Below are positions 41,803 to 50,236 of a stretch of 64,000 nt of DNA, piece by piece; the stretch's first letter is position 1, and every line of letters starts with the position of its first letter. The stretch comes from PALSA-1006 sp964532405. GTDB taxonomy: Bacteria; Pseudomonadota; Gammaproteobacteria; Burkholderiales; Gallionellaceae. The notes under the pieces were generated by a model. That model was not told the origin of the DNA and made no database searches. It saw only the letters and a program-made list of their open reading frames with translations. Made by a program: the position numbers and the translations under genes. Location: positions 1-64,000 of the forward strand of contig CAZHIC010000001.1 of assembly GCA_964532405.1 (NCBI GenBank), read 5' to 3'.

Positions 41803-43166
41803 GCGATCTATTCGCAGCCAATCAACCCGCCGCGCCGCTGGCCGAGCGCCTGCGTCCAAAACACATCGACGAAGTCATCGGGCAGTCGCATCTGTTGGGC
41901 GAGGGCAAGCCGCTGCGTCTGGCGTTCCAGTCCGGCAAGCTGCATTCGATGATTTTGTGGGGGCCACCGGGGGTGGGCAAGACCACGCTGGCGCGGCTCA
42001 TGGCCTCCGCCTTTGATGCCGAGTTCGTGCCGCTGTCGGCGGTATTGTCCGGGGTGAAGGACATCCGTGAGGCCATCGCGCACGCCGAACTGACGCTGCA
42101 ACAAAGCGGTCGCCACACCATTCTGTTCGTGGACGAGGTGCACCGTTTCAACAAATCGCAGCAGGATGCTTTTCTACCTTTCGTCGAACAGGGACTGGTC
42201 ACTTTCATCGGCGCGACCACCGAGAACCCTTCGTTTGAATTGAACAACGCTTTGCTGTCGCGGGCGCAGGTGTATGTGCTGCAATCGTTGTCCGAAACGG
42301 AGTTAAGTAATTTGTTCGAGCGAGCGGTGCAAACGTTCTCTTCCGTTCGCCCTGAGCTTGTCGAAGGGCAGGCTTCGACAGGCTCAGCCCGAACGGGTCT
42401 TTTGGAGTTTTCTGATGAGGCGAGGGAGCGCATCATCGGTTACGCGGATGGCGACGCGCGCCGCTTGCTCAATGTGCTGGAACAATTGCAGACCGCCGCC
42501 GTGGCAGCAGGCGTGAGCCACATCGATGCCGCTTTTCTCGACAACACTTTGGCACAAAAACTGCGCCGTTTCGACAAAGGCGGCGAAGCGTTCTACGATC
42601 AGATATCCGCACTGCATAAATCGGTGCGCGGCTCCAATCCCGATGCGGCACTGTACTGGTTCGTGCGCATGTTGGACGGCGGTGCCGATCCGCGTTATCT
42701 GGCGCGGCGCATCGTGCGCATGGCCTGGGAAGACATCGGCCTCGCCGATCCGCGCGCGCTCCAGTTGTGCAACGATGCGGCAGCCACCTACGAACGCCTC
42801 GGTTCGCCGGAAGGTGAGTTGGCGTTGGCGCAAGCCGTGCTGTATCTCGCCGTCGCCGCCAAGTCGAATGCGGGTTACGTCGCGTATAATGCCGCCCGCG
42901 CCTTCGTCGGTCAGGACGGTTCGCGCGAAGTGCCCTTGCACCTGCGCAACGCGCCGACCAAATTGATGAAACAGTTGGATTACGGCAAGGACTACCGCTA
43001 TGCGCACGAAGAAGCCGAAGGTTATGCGGCAGGCGAAAATTATTTCCCCGACGCTATGCCGCAAGTGAGTTTTTATGAGCCTACCGGGCGCGGGCTGGAA
43101 GCGAAGATATCGGAAAAGCTGGCGCATTTGCGCGAGCTGGATGCAAGGGCAAAGAAGAAAATTTAA
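41799..43166 (+). CDS. rarA: Replication-associated recombination protein A (RarA/MgsA)
   Basis: 455 residues from GTG at 41799. Clamp-loader-like AAA ATPase: Walker A LWGPPGVGKTTLA, Walker B FVDEVHRFNKSQQDAFLP, sensor GATTENPSFELNNALLSRAQV. Later blocks (LHKSVRGSNPDAALYWFVRMLDGGADP, IRMAWEDIGLADPRAL) are typical of RarA. It acts at stalled forks. Eighteen codons (SVRPELVEGQASTGSART) between the AAA module and the C-terminal part are encoded by an inserted palindrome. Confidence 0.95.
   Translation: MSDLFAANQPAAPLAERLRPKHIDEVIGQSHLLGEGKPLRLAFQSGKLHSMILWGPPGVGKTTLARLMASAFDAEFVPLSAVLSGVKDIREAIAHAELTLQQSGRHTILFVDEVHRFNKSQQDAFLPFVEQGLVTFIGATTENPSFELNNALLSRAQVYVLQSLSETELSNLFERAVQTFSSVRPELVEGQASTGSARTGLLEFSDEARERIIGYADGDARRLLNVLEQLQTAAVAAGVSHIDAAFLDNTLAQKLRRFDKGGEAFYDQISALHKSVRGSNPDAALYWFVRMLDGGADPRYLARRIVRMAWEDIGLADPRALQLCNDAAATYERLGSPEGELALAQAVLYLAVAAKSNAGYVAYNAARAFVGQDGSREVPLHLRNAPTKLMKQLDYGKDYRYAHEEAEGYAAGENYFPDAMPQVSFYEPTGRGLEAKISEKLAHLRELDARAKKKI
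42343..42396 (+). repeat. In-frame 54-bp palindrome inside rarA
   Basis: Arms CCGTTCGCCCTGAGCTTGTC (from 42343) and GACAGGCTCAGCCCGAACGG (to 42396) are inverted repeats. Length is exactly 18 codons. This TTCGACAGGCTCAG-type repeat is seen between genes in many bacteria; here it is translated. Confidence 0.9.
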
Positions 43167-43185
43167 TCAAAGAAAGATAGGGGAT

Positions 43186-43890
43186 ATGGATATTATTTTG
43201 GATAACTGGTTGTTGCGGAAATTGTTTTTGCTGCGCAAGATTTATATCAGCCGGACTTCGATGCGGCACTATTCGCAATACGGCGAGGATGACTCGACTT
43301 ACCAGTATCTCGCCTCCATCAAACGCGGATTTTTCGTGGATGTGGGTTGTTTTCATCCGGTGAAATATAGCAATACCTATCGCTGGTATCGCAAAGGTTG
43401 GCGCGGGGTGAATATCGACCTCGATCCGATCAAGATCGAGGCGTTCAAGATGGTGCGCGGAAAAGATGAGAATCTCGTCTATGCCATCAGCAAAGAAGGT
43501 CACGGCGAGTTGCAGGATTGCTATTCGTTCGGGCGTTATTCGTTGATGTCCACCTTGGATAAAGAATTTGCAGAAGAGCAGCGAAAATTGGGAAAGCAAT
43601 ATGTGGTGCGAAAAGTGCCTGTGGCTTCGCTGGATTATGTGCTGGACAACAGCCGCTTTGCCGGACGCAAGATCGATTTGTTGAACGTCGATGCGGAAGG
43701 GTACGACTTGGCGGTTTTGGAGTCGCTGTCCTTTGAAAAATACAGCCCATTCTTGATCCTCGTGGAACTGCATCAGCACACCATCGACAAAGTGATGGAG
43801 AGTGAGCTGTACAAATTTCTGGTTGGCAAAGGTTACGATCTGGTGAACTGGACGGGGCCGACTTTGGTTTTCAAACGCAAGGCGGCTTGA
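43186..43890 (+). CDS. FkbM-family methyltransferase
   Basis: 234 residues from ATG 43186, preceded by GGGG. Methyltransferase FkbM domain: RHYSQYGEDDSTYQYLASIKRGFFVDVGCFHPVKYSNTYRWYRKGWRGVNIDLDP (SAM-binding region) and the closing LLNVDAEGYDLAVLESLSF. Family members methylate sugars, polyketides or cell-surface glycans; substrate here unknown. Inserted between rarA and serS; it may be read through from rarA, 19 bases upstream. Confidence 0.9.
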   Translation: MDIILDNWLLRKLFLLRKIYISRTSMRHYSQYGEDDSTYQYLASIKRGFFVDVGCFHPVKYSNTYRWYRKGWRGVNIDLDPIKIEAFKMVRGKDENLVYAISKEGHGELQDCYSFGRYSLMSTLDKEFAEEQRKLGKQYVVRKVPVASLDYVLDNSRFAGRKIDLLNVDAEGYDLAVLESLSFEKYSPFLILVELHQHTIDKVMESELYKFLVGKGYDLVNWTGPTLVFKRKAA

Positions 43891-43896
43891 GGATAT

Positions 43897-45189
43897 ATGC
43901 TCGATATTCAAATATTACGTAACGATCTGGCTGCCGTGGCGACGCGCTTGGCGACACGCGGTTATGCGCTGGACACCGCGAAGTTTGAGCAAATGGAGGC
44001 TGCGCGCAAGACCATCCAGACGCGCACGCAAGAGCTGCAAGCCAAGCGCAATGCGACTTCCAAGCTGATCGGGCAAGCCAAGGCCAAGGGTGAGGACGTG
44101 TCGGCGATCATGGCCGAGGTGGGCTTGCTGGGCGACGAGCTGAAGCAGCTCGAAACGAAGTTGCCGCAAGTGCTACAAGAGATGGACGCCTTTCTGGCGG
44201 TCATCCCCAACATGCCGCACGCGAGCGTTCCGGTCGGAAAGTCCGAAGCGGACAACGTGGAAGTGCGTAAAGTCGGCGAGCCGACGAAATTCGCTTTTGA
44301 AGTGAAAGATCACGTCAGTATCGGAGAAGGGCTGGGCGGGCTGGATTTTGAAACCGCCACGAAGATTGCCGGAGCGCGCTTCTCGTTGTTGAAAGGGCCG
44401 CTGGCTAGGCTGCACCGCGCACTCGCGCAGTTCATGTTGGACACGCATACCACCGAGCACGGTTATACCGAGACTTATGTGCCTTATCTGGTGAACGCCG
44501 AATCGATGTTTGGTGCAGGGCAGTTGCCGAAGTTCGAAGAGGACTTGTTCAAGGTCCCACGCCAGACGGGTGAAGGGGAAGAGAGTTTTTATCTCATCCC
44601 CACCGCGGAAGTGCCGGTGACCAACATGGTGCGCGATTCCATCGTGCCGTTGGAAAAGCTGCCGATGAAATTTGTGGCGCATACGCCGTGCTTCCGCAGC
44701 GAGGCGGGCTCTTACGGGCGCGACACGCGCGGCATGATCCGCCAGCACCAGTTCGACAAGGTGGAATTGGTGCAGATAGTGCATCCGGAAAAATCTTACG
44801 AGATGCTGGAAGAGCTGCTCGGCCACGCCGAGACCATCCTGAAAAAACTGAATCTGCCGTATCGTGTAGTAAAACTGTGTACCGGCGATATGGGTTTTTC
44901 TGCCTCCACCACGTATGACATCGAAGTATGGCTACCCGCACAGAACACCTACCGCGAAATTTCCTCCTGCTCCAACTTCGAAGCGTTCCAGGCGCGGCGC
45001 ATGCAGGCGCGTTTCCGCAACGCACAAGGCAAACCGGAATTGCTGCATACGCTGAATGGTTCCGGTTTGGCAGTCGGCCGCACGCTGGTTGCTGTGCTGG
45101 AAAACTACCAGCAAGCCGACGGTAGCGTGCTCGTGCCGGAAGTGCTGCGCCCTTACATGGGCGGGCTATCTTCCATCAACGCGATCTGA
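43897..45189 (+). CDS. serS: Seryl-tRNA synthetase
   Basis: 430 residues, class II. N-terminal coiled-coil arm (about 30-105), then motif 2 FRSEAGSYGRDTRGMIRQHQFDK and motif 3 NGSGLAVGRTLVAVLENYQ, with STTYDIEVWLPAQNTYREISSCSNFEAFQARR between. It charges tRNA-Ser, one of which is encoded at 56704. GAGG lies 6 bases before the ATG. Followed by a probable hairpin terminator. Confidence 0.97.
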   Translation: MLDIQILRNDLAAVATRLATRGYALDTAKFEQMEAARKTIQTRTQELQAKRNATSKLIGQAKAKGEDVSAIMAEVGLLGDELKQLETKLPQVLQEMDAFLAVIPNMPHASVPVGKSEADNVEVRKVGEPTKFAFEVKDHVSIGEGLGGLDFETATKIAGARFSLLKGPLARLHRALAQFMLDTHTTEHGYTETYVPYLVNAESMFGAGQLPKFEEDLFKVPRQTGEGEESFYLIPTAEVPVTNMVRDSIVPLEKLPMKFVAHTPCFRSEAGSYGRDTRGMIRQHQFDKVELVQIVHPEKSYEMLEELLGHAETILKKLNLPYRVVKLCTGDMGFSASTTYDIEVWLPAQNTYREISSCSNFEAFQARRMQARFRNAQGKPELLHTLNGSGLAVGRTLVAVLENYQQADGSVLVPEVLRPYMGGLSSINAI

Positions 45190-45193
45190 TCGA

Positions 45194-45220
45194 CACGAGG
45201 AGCGGCTCGCTCCCCGTTTT
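45194..45220 (+). terminator. Probable terminator after serS
   Basis: GC-rich hairpin GGAGCG-GCT-CGCTCC (45199-45213) followed by CCGTTTT, starting a few bases after the serS stop. The T-run is short, so efficiency is uncertain. Confidence 0.5.
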
Positions 45221-45298
45221 CTGCGTTTCGTCGCAAAGCACTACCGCTTCCCGGCTCCCTTCCTTAGAGTGCCTCCTGTCATCGACACAGGAGGCAAC

Positions 45299-45712
45299 AT
45301 GAAACACATTGCAGTCTTGGCGGCCATGCTGCTGCCCTTGAGTAGTTCAGCGGGCGAGCTGAGGCTGGCTCTTCACGGCGCTGGAATAAGCGAAAAAAAT
45401 CTTTATGTGGCGGTGCATTCTATTGCTGCCGATTTCCCGACCCGTGATGACAAGGCGATCAAGTCTGCCGTCGTCGCCAAAGGTGATGCAACTGAACTCC
45501 TCATCCCGAATGTGCCTGCCGGTGAATATGCCGTCGCGGTGTTTGCCGATATGAACGGCAATGGCGTACTCGACAGTAATTTCTTCGGCATCCCCCAAGA
45601 GCCGGTGGGAGTATCGCGCAATGCGCAGGGCAGATTCGGCCCGCCGAAATTCGCCGATGCGGCATTCAAGATGGGCGATGGCGTGACCGCTCTGGCTATC
45701 GAATTGAAATAG
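45299..45712 (+). CDS. DUF2141 exported protein
   Basis: 137 residues from ATG 45299 with a strong AGGAGG 5 bases upstream. Signal peptide MKHIAVLAAMLLPLSSSAGE, then a beta-rich domain with the DUF2141 pattern: VAKGDATELLIPNVPAGEYAVAVFADMNGNGVLDSNFFGIPQEPVGVSRNA. Periplasmic protein of unknown role. Five bases before the ABC transporter genes, so it is in their operon. Confidence 0.85.
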   Translation: MKHIAVLAAMLLPLSSSAGELRLALHGAGISEKNLYVAVHSIAADFPTRDDKAIKSAVVAKGDATELLIPNVPAGEYAVAVFADMNGNGVLDSNFFGIPQEPVGVSRNAQGRFGPPKFADAAFKMGDGVTALAIELK

Positions 45713-45717
45713 GAGAC

Positions 45718-46428
45718 GTGATGACAATACCAAGCCATTCTCAACCCTTGCTGCGGCTGCGCGAAATACGTCGCCGCTTCATGCTGGGCGAGACGACTAT
45801 CGATGCTTTGAACAGCGTGTCGCTGGACATACACAGCGGCGAATTTCTCGCCGTGTGGGGGCCTTCGGGCAGCGGCAAATCGACCCTGATGAACATCATC
45901 GGCCTGATCGATGCGCCCACGAGCGGCGAGGTGTGGTTTGACGGACAAGACACGCACAATCTGAAAGATGACGAGTTGACCGATTTTCGCGGGCATAAGA
46001 TCGGCTTCGTTTTTCAGGGCTTCAATCTGGTGCCAGTGCTCAGCGCATTGGAGAACGTGATGCTGCCGTTGCAGATACAGGGCGTGCCGGAACACAAAGC
46101 GCGTGAACGCGCCACGGCGGCGTTGATCGATGTCGGGCTGGAACGGTTCAAGGTTTCCCGCCCGGACAAACTTTCCGGCGGGCAGCGCCAGCGTGTGGCG
46201 ATTGCGCGTGCCTTGGCGGTGGAGCCGAAATTGGTTATTGCCGACGAACCGACGGCGAACCTGGATTCGGAGAACAGCCGCATGGTGGTCGATCTGATGC
46301 GCGACATGAACCGCGCGCGCGGCGTGACTTTCGTGTTCACTACGCACGACCCGCGTTTATTGGAACACGTTGACCGCAAGATTTTGCTGCGCGATGGCAA
46401 TATAGAAAGTGATGAGGTATCCCAATGA
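45718..46428 (+). CDS. LolD/MacB-like ABC transporter ATPase
   Basis: 236 residues. Walker A WGPSGSGKSTLM, Q-loop GFVFQGFNLVPVLSALENV, signature LSGGQRQRVAIARALA, Walker B LVIADEPTANLDS. This pattern, with FxLvPvLsa, marks the LolD/MacB/FtsE branch that powers substrate extraction from the inner membrane rather than import. Overlaps the permease gene by four bases (ATGA). Confidence 0.95.
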   Translation: MMTIPSHSQPLLRLREIRRRFMLGETTIDALNSVSLDIHSGEFLAVWGPSGSGKSTLMNIIGLIDAPTSGEVWFDGQDTHNLKDDELTDFRGHKIGFVFQGFNLVPVLSALENVMLPLQIQGVPEHKARERATAALIDVGLERFKVSRPDKLSGGQRQRVAIARALAVEPKLVIADEPTANLDSENSRMVVDLMRDMNRARGVTFVFTTHDPRLLEHVDRKILLRDGNIESDEVSQ

Positions 46429-47684
46429 ACACGATCAAACTGGCTGTGCGCGGACTCATGCGCAACCGCCGCCGCAGCATGATGACGCTGCTGGCTATCG
46501 CGCTGGGCTTCGCGGCGATTTCGCTGTTCGCCGGATATACGCACAACGTCTACGACGGGTTGGCGCGGCAATCCATACACGGCGAATTGCTGGGGCATCT
46601 GACTTTGAGCAAGCGCGGCATGAGCAAGGAAGGCAAGCTCAACCCGGAACGCTACATGCTCAACGCAGCGGAGGTCGAGCGCATCACCGGACTGTTGCAG
46701 AGCGAAGCGCACGTCAAACTGGTTGCGCCGCGTTTGAGCTTGAGCGGCCTTATCAGCAACGGTCGCGCCAGCACCATCTTCATCGCCGAGGGTATCTCGC
46801 CGCAAGCCATGCAGCAGTTGCAGGAAAATATCTTGACCGAGGAAGAAGAGCGTAGCGGCATGTACGCAGACATCATCAAGAAGCTGCCCCCCGCGCACCC
46901 GGAGAATGCGCTACTCAGCTTCGGGCTGGCCGATATGCTGCACTTGAAAAAAGGCGATCAGGCGTCGCTGTTGAGCAATACGCTTACCGGGCAGGCGAAC
47001 GCGCTGGATATAACGGTGGAGAGCACGTTCAACACCGGCAATGCGGGCAGCAACGACAAGTTCGCTTTCATGTCACTGAGTCTGGCGCAAACGCTGTATG
47101 ACACGGCGGGATCAGCGGATCGCTTGACCGTGTTGCTGGACGATGCGGGGCAGACCGAGATCATGCGTGACCGCTTACAGGAAAAATTGCGTGCGGCGGG
47201 TTTCGATATGGAGATCAAAACATGGCAGGAACTATCCGATTTCTATAACCAAGTACACAACATGTTCGACATGATCTTCGGCTTCATCTTCAGCATCGTG
47301 CTGACCGTGGTGGTGATGAGCGTGGCGAATTCGATGGGCATGACCGTGGTCGAGCGCACCCGCGAGATCGGCACACTACGCGCCATCGGCTTGAAGCAAT
47401 GGGGAGTGGTGAAATTGTTTACTGCCGAGTCGCTGATGTTGACGCTGCTCGGCTGTCTCACCGGATTGTTGCTCACCTTCGGCGTGCGTTACGGCATCAA
47501 TGTCGCGCACATCTCTTACACGCCGCCGAACAGCGCCAGCGCGGTGCCGTTGCTGGTGGATTTGGATTTCGGACGCACGCTGTTCACGTTGATATTGATG
47601 CTGGTAGTGGGGACGTTGGCAGCGTACTTGCCCGCCCGCCGTGCGGCCAAGCAAGCGATCATCGATGCGCTGGGGCATGTGTAA
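46425..47684 (+). CDS. LolC/MacB-like ABC permease
   Basis: 419 residues. One N-terminal membrane segment (MMTLLAIALGFAAISLFAG), a periplasmic MacB-type domain of about 230 residues, and three C-terminal segments in an FtsX domain (FGFIFSIVLTVVVMSVANSMGMTVVERTREIGTLRAIGLKQ, LTLLGCLTGLLLTFGVRYG, TLILMLVVGTLAAYLPARRAAKQ). Together with the ATPase and the LolA-like gene it probably moves a lipid-linked or hydrophobic substrate; substrate unknown. Confidence 0.93.
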   Translation: MNTIKLAVRGLMRNRRRSMMTLLAIALGFAAISLFAGYTHNVYDGLARQSIHGELLGHLTLSKRGMSKEGKLNPERYMLNAAEVERITGLLQSEAHVKLVAPRLSLSGLISNGRASTIFIAEGISPQAMQQLQENILTEEEERSGMYADIIKKLPPAHPENALLSFGLADMLHLKKGDQASLLSNTLTGQANALDITVESTFNTGNAGSNDKFAFMSLSLAQTLYDTAGSADRLTVLLDDAGQTEIMRDRLQEKLRAAGFDMEIKTWQELSDFYNQVHNMFDMIFGFIFSIVLTVVVMSVANSMGMTVVERTREIGTLRAIGLKQWGVVKLFTAESLMLTLLGCLTGLLLTFGVRYGINVAHISYTPPNSASAVPLLVDLDFGRTLFTLILMLVVGTLAAYLPARRAAKQAIIDALGHV

Positions 47685-47690
47685 AAGCAG

Positions 47691-47742
47691 TTGGTAGGTC
47701 GGGTTTCAACCCGACAAGTCGGGCTAAAGCCCGACCTACCAA
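47691..47742. repeat. GTAGGTCGGG palindrome between permease and LolA-like gene
   Basis: TTGGTAGGTCGGGTTTCAAC on the left and AAAGCCCGACCTACCAA on the right are inverted. Same family as the copy translated inside addA at 16835-16892. Confidence 0.85.
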
Positions 47743-47768
47743 TTTGCTAACGACTAAGGAATGACGCT

Positions 47769-48497
47769 ATGAAAAACTATCTCGGTTTGTTACTCGCTTT
47801 TTGTTGCAGTGCTGCTTACGCCGCTCCCGACGCCAAAACCATCCTCGAACAATCCGACCGCGCACGCGGCGGCGGTCTGCCCGGCATCGTGTGGGAGATC
47901 AAATTGGCTTCGCGCGATGGAGCTAAAGTGGATGAGCCGCAGCGCTTGCTGGTCAAAGCGGTGGACGATGCGAGCGTGGCGGAGACGTTCGAGCCCGCAC
48001 GTTTCAAAGGTTCTAAGCTGTTGCAAGTGGGGCGCAACATGTGGCTTACCCGCCCCGGTCTTTCCAAACCTATTCCTATTTCGCCGCGCCAGCGCATGAG
48101 CGGACAGGCATCCAACGGCGACATCGCCGCGACCAACTACGCCAAGGACTATGAGGCACAACTGGCGCAGGAGGAAGCGGTTGATGGCGAGCCTTGCCAT
48201 GTGCTCGATCTGAAAGCCAAACACAACCGCGCCACCTACGACAAGGTGCGCTATTGGGTGTCGGTCAAACGCAACGTCGGCATCAAGGCCGAGTTTTATT
48301 CGGTGAGCGGCACGCTGCTCAAAACGGCGCGTTTCGATTACGGCAACACCATTCAATACGAAGGACAACGCGTCCCATTCATCAGTCGCATGACGATACG
48401 CGATGCGCTGATCGACGCGGAGACGGTGATGGAATTCGGCACGGTGAAAGTGCAGAAGGTGAGTGCCAGCGAATTCGATCTGGGGCAGATACAGTAG
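47769..48497 (+). CDS. Outer-membrane lipoprotein-sorting (LolA-like) protein
   Basis: 242 residues. Signal peptide MKNYLGLLLAFCCSAAYAAPD, then a LolA/LolB-like beta-barrel half: KTILEQSDRARGG, LLVKAVDDASVAETFEPARFKGSKLLQVGRNMWLTRPGLSKPIPISPRQRMSG, RATYDKVRYWVSVKRNVGIKAEFYSVSGTLLKT. This COG2834-type protein often travels with a MacB-like ABC transporter and would carry the exported substrate across the periplasm. Downstream, the operon seems to be interrupted by the cassette region. Confidence 0.88.
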   Translation: MKNYLGLLLAFCCSAAYAAPDAKTILEQSDRARGGGLPGIVWEIKLASRDGAKVDEPQRLLVKAVDDASVAETFEPARFKGSKLLQVGRNMWLTRPGLSKPIPISPRQRMSGQASNGDIAATNYAKDYEAQLAQEEAVDGEPCHVLDLKAKHNRATYDKVRYWVSVKRNVGIKAEFYSVSGTLLKTARFDYGNTIQYEGQRVPFISRMTIRDALIDAETVMEFGTVKVQKVSASEFDLGQIQ

Positions 48498-48610
48498 GGG
48501 AAAGCGCATGAATAAAATATTTTTTTGCTGCGAAAAAATTCGGCTGGTTCAACATACCGATAGGCACTATCGGCTATTTTGCATTAAAAACGGATAATAA
48601 TTTATCAGAC

Positions 48611-48666
48611 GTAGGAGCGGCTTTAGCCGCGATGTGCTTGGGTTTCGCGGCTAAAGCCGCTCCTAC
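48611..48666. repeat. GTAGGAGCGGCTTTAGCCGC palindrome
   Basis: GTAGGAGCGGCTTTAGCCGC and GCGGCTAAAGCCGCTCCTAC pair perfectly around a 16-base loop. Repeats of this kind occur between genes in many proteobacteria. The gap 48498-48720 otherwise holds no supported gene. Confidence 0.85.
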
Positions 48667-48720
48667 ACACACGCTGTTTATAACGAGAAATGGAATTAAC
48701 ACTCACAAAGGAGATCAATC

Positions 48721-49083
48721 TTGAAGAAAACTTTATTTGCCGTCGTCGCGGCAACAGCGGTGATGTTCTCTCTCGCCGGCTTATACACCGGTGTGTTGGC
48801 ACACGAGTTCATCGTAAATAATGTCGATCCGGCATTACTGAGAAACCCTCCAAATCTTGTCCTCGTTGCTTGTGGCTATTTTGTGTTGGCGCTGCTAATG
48901 GCATTGCTTTACCCAAGACTTGTTCGCGTGAGTGGCTCACCCGCCATGAGCGGGCTGCGTTTTGGGTTGGTTGCGGGTGTATGTTGGTTAATGCCCTACA
49001 GCCTTGTGCTGTTCGGGGTCTATAAGTTCCCTTATGCCGCGCTGCCTTTAGATTTCGGGCTCGTCGGTGGAATCAGTGGGTGA
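48721..49083 (+). CDS. Small membrane protein, probably 3'-truncated
   Basis: 120 residues from TTG at 48721, chosen because AAAGGAG lies 7 bases upstream. About four hydrophobic segments: LFAVVAATAVMFSLAGLYTGVLA, VLVACGYFVLALLMALLYP, SGLRFGLVAGVCWLMPYSLVLFGVY, and an aborted last one (LPLDFGLVGG). It ends abruptly with ISG and stop right where cassette-like DNA begins, so the original C-terminus may have been lost. I do not recognise the family with certainty. Confidence 0.6.
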   Translation: MKKTLFAVVAATAVMFSLAGLYTGVLAHEFIVNNVDPALLRNPPNLVLVACGYFVLALLMALLYPRLVRVSGSPAMSGLRFGLVAGVCWLMPYSLVLFGVYKFPYAALPLDFGLVGGISG

Positions 49084-49174
49084 TTCTAACCGAAGGGGTT
49101 TGACTCGTAGCTAAACGGTAGTAGAGTAAGAAGGGCGATATGTTGTCGCATTTTACGAACCGAAAGGAACTCAC

Positions 49175-49546
49175 ATGAAAACGATGGAGATTGCAAAGAG
49201 ACTGGTAGAACTTTGTAAGCAAGGGAAGAATCTGGAGGCGCTGGATACTCTCTTCGCAAAGGACGTGGTAAGCGTGGAAGCGGTTGCGATGCCTGGTGTG
49301 CAGCAGGAAGTGAAAGGCCTCGCGGCAGTAAAGGGGAAGGGAGAGTGGTGGGTTGCCAATCACGAGGTTCACTCCGCCTCGGTAACGGGCCCTTGGCCCC
49401 ATGGTGATCGGTTTGTCGTCGGATTCCAATACGACGTGACGAACAAGCCTTCTGGAAAGAGAATGAAGATGGACGAAGTCGGCCTCTATACGGTACGCGA
49501 AGGAAAAGTTGTACGTGAGGAGTTCTTCTACGATGCCGGGATGTAG
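49175..49546 (+). CDS. SnoaL/NTF2-like protein (cassette-borne)
   Basis: 123 residues of the NTF2/SnoaL-like cone fold: MEIAKRLVELCKQGKNLEALDTLFAKDVVSVEAVAMPGVQQEVKGLAAV, then WWVANHEVHSASVTGPWPHGDRFVVGFQYDVTNKPSGKRMKMDEVGLYTVREGKVVREEFFY. Family members are small enzymes or ligand binders; role unknown. An attC-like site follows about 100 bases after its stop, and no attC was found before it. GAAAGGA provides the ribosome site. Confidence 0.85.
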   Translation: MKTMEIAKRLVELCKQGKNLEALDTLFAKDVVSVEAVAMPGVQQEVKGLAAVKGKGEWWVANHEVHSASVTGPWPHGDRFVVGFQYDVTNKPSGKRMKMDEVGLYTVREGKVVREEFFYDAGM

Positions 49547-49644
49547 CAGTAAAATTCTCTTGGGGGAATAGGATTTCAACTTCACCAATTAACGGCTGGG
49601 GTGTTAATTTAAGAGAAGATTTTAACAAAAAGCTGAGATGGCAG

Positions 49645-49707
49645 GCCTAACCTTGCAGTCAAGAGGGGCTGCGCAAAAGCGCGCAGCCCCTTACTTTTAC
49701 GTTAGCC
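49645..49707 (+). repeat. attC-like site 1
   Basis: R'' GCCTAAC at 49645 fits RYYYAAC; R' GTTAGCC at 49701 is one base off GTTRRRY. Between them a perfect 10-bp stem, GGGGCTGCGC/GCGCAGCCCC, with an AAAAGC-type loop and TCAAG/CTTAC-type inner boxes. Length 63 bp, the usual 60-base-element size. Confidence 0.85.
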
Positions 49708-49760
49708 AGACCCAACCCGCCGTTAAACTTTTTAGAACACCCAAAAACAAGGAGAGAGAA

Positions 49761-50048
49761 ATGAAAAAATTTATGTTTCTGCATTTCGGATTTGAAAAAC
49801 CAACCCCGGAAATCATGGAAGCTTGGATGGCTTGGTTTAAATCGATCTCCCACAAGCAGGTCGAACAGGGTGGTTTCGGCGGTGGTCGAGAAATCTCGAA
49901 AAGTGGAACCAAGGACCTACCCTGGAATAGGGAGTCCATTACTGGTTACAACATCATCGAGGCGGAGAGTATTGATGATGCAGTGAAGCTTGCCCAAAGC
50001 AATCCATTTATTGCGAGCATTCGAATCTACGAATTGAGGGCGATGTAG
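49761..50048 (+). CDS. YCII-related protein (cassette-borne)
   Basis: 95 residues from ATG 49761 with AAGGAGAGA upstream. YCII/DGPF-like pattern: MKKFMFLHFGFEKPTPEIMEAWMAWFKSISHKQVEQGGFGGGREISKSG...GYNIIEAESIDDAVKLAQSNPFIASIRIYEL. These small ferredoxin-like-fold proteins occur alone or fused to other domains and have poorly known roles. It occupies a single-gene cassette between attC-like sites 1 and 2. Confidence 0.85.
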   Translation: MKKFMFLHFGFEKPTPEIMEAWMAWFKSISHKQVEQGGFGGGREISKSGTKDLPWNRESITGYNIIEAESIDDAVKLAQSNPFIASIRIYELRAM

Positions 50049-50122
50049 CCCCGTTTTTTCTTGGAGATTTCTTCTCGTCAATACGACAGGACGCTGTGCG
50101 TTCGGCGAGGAGGTCTCCTGCT

Positions 50123-50186
50123 GGCTAACATGGCGTTCGAGAGGGACGCGCCAAAAGCGGGGCGCGCCTCAATTTGAACGTTAGGG
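50123..50186 (+). repeat. attC-like site 2
   Basis: R'' GGCTAAC at 50123 and R' GTTAGGG at 50180, each one base off consensus. The centre GCGTTCGAGAGGGACGCGCC folds against GGGGCGCGCCTCAATTTGAAC. 64 bp, placed at the 3' end of the YCII-like cassette. Confidence 0.8.
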
Positions 50187-50236
50187 CGCTACCAACAGAA
50201 TTTCTTTAATTTTTACTCGGACACCAAGGAGACCTC

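Noticed and set aside
48508..48597. Small open frame of 29 codons after the LolA-like gene
   Set aside because: No ribosome site with good spacing, no recognisable motif and AT-rich filler composition; adjacent to a palindrome.
49598..49622. AATTAACGGCTGGGGTGTTAATT as a further attC site
   Set aside because: The outer arms look like RYYYAAC/GTTRRRY only loosely, and the element is far too short and lacks inner boxes.
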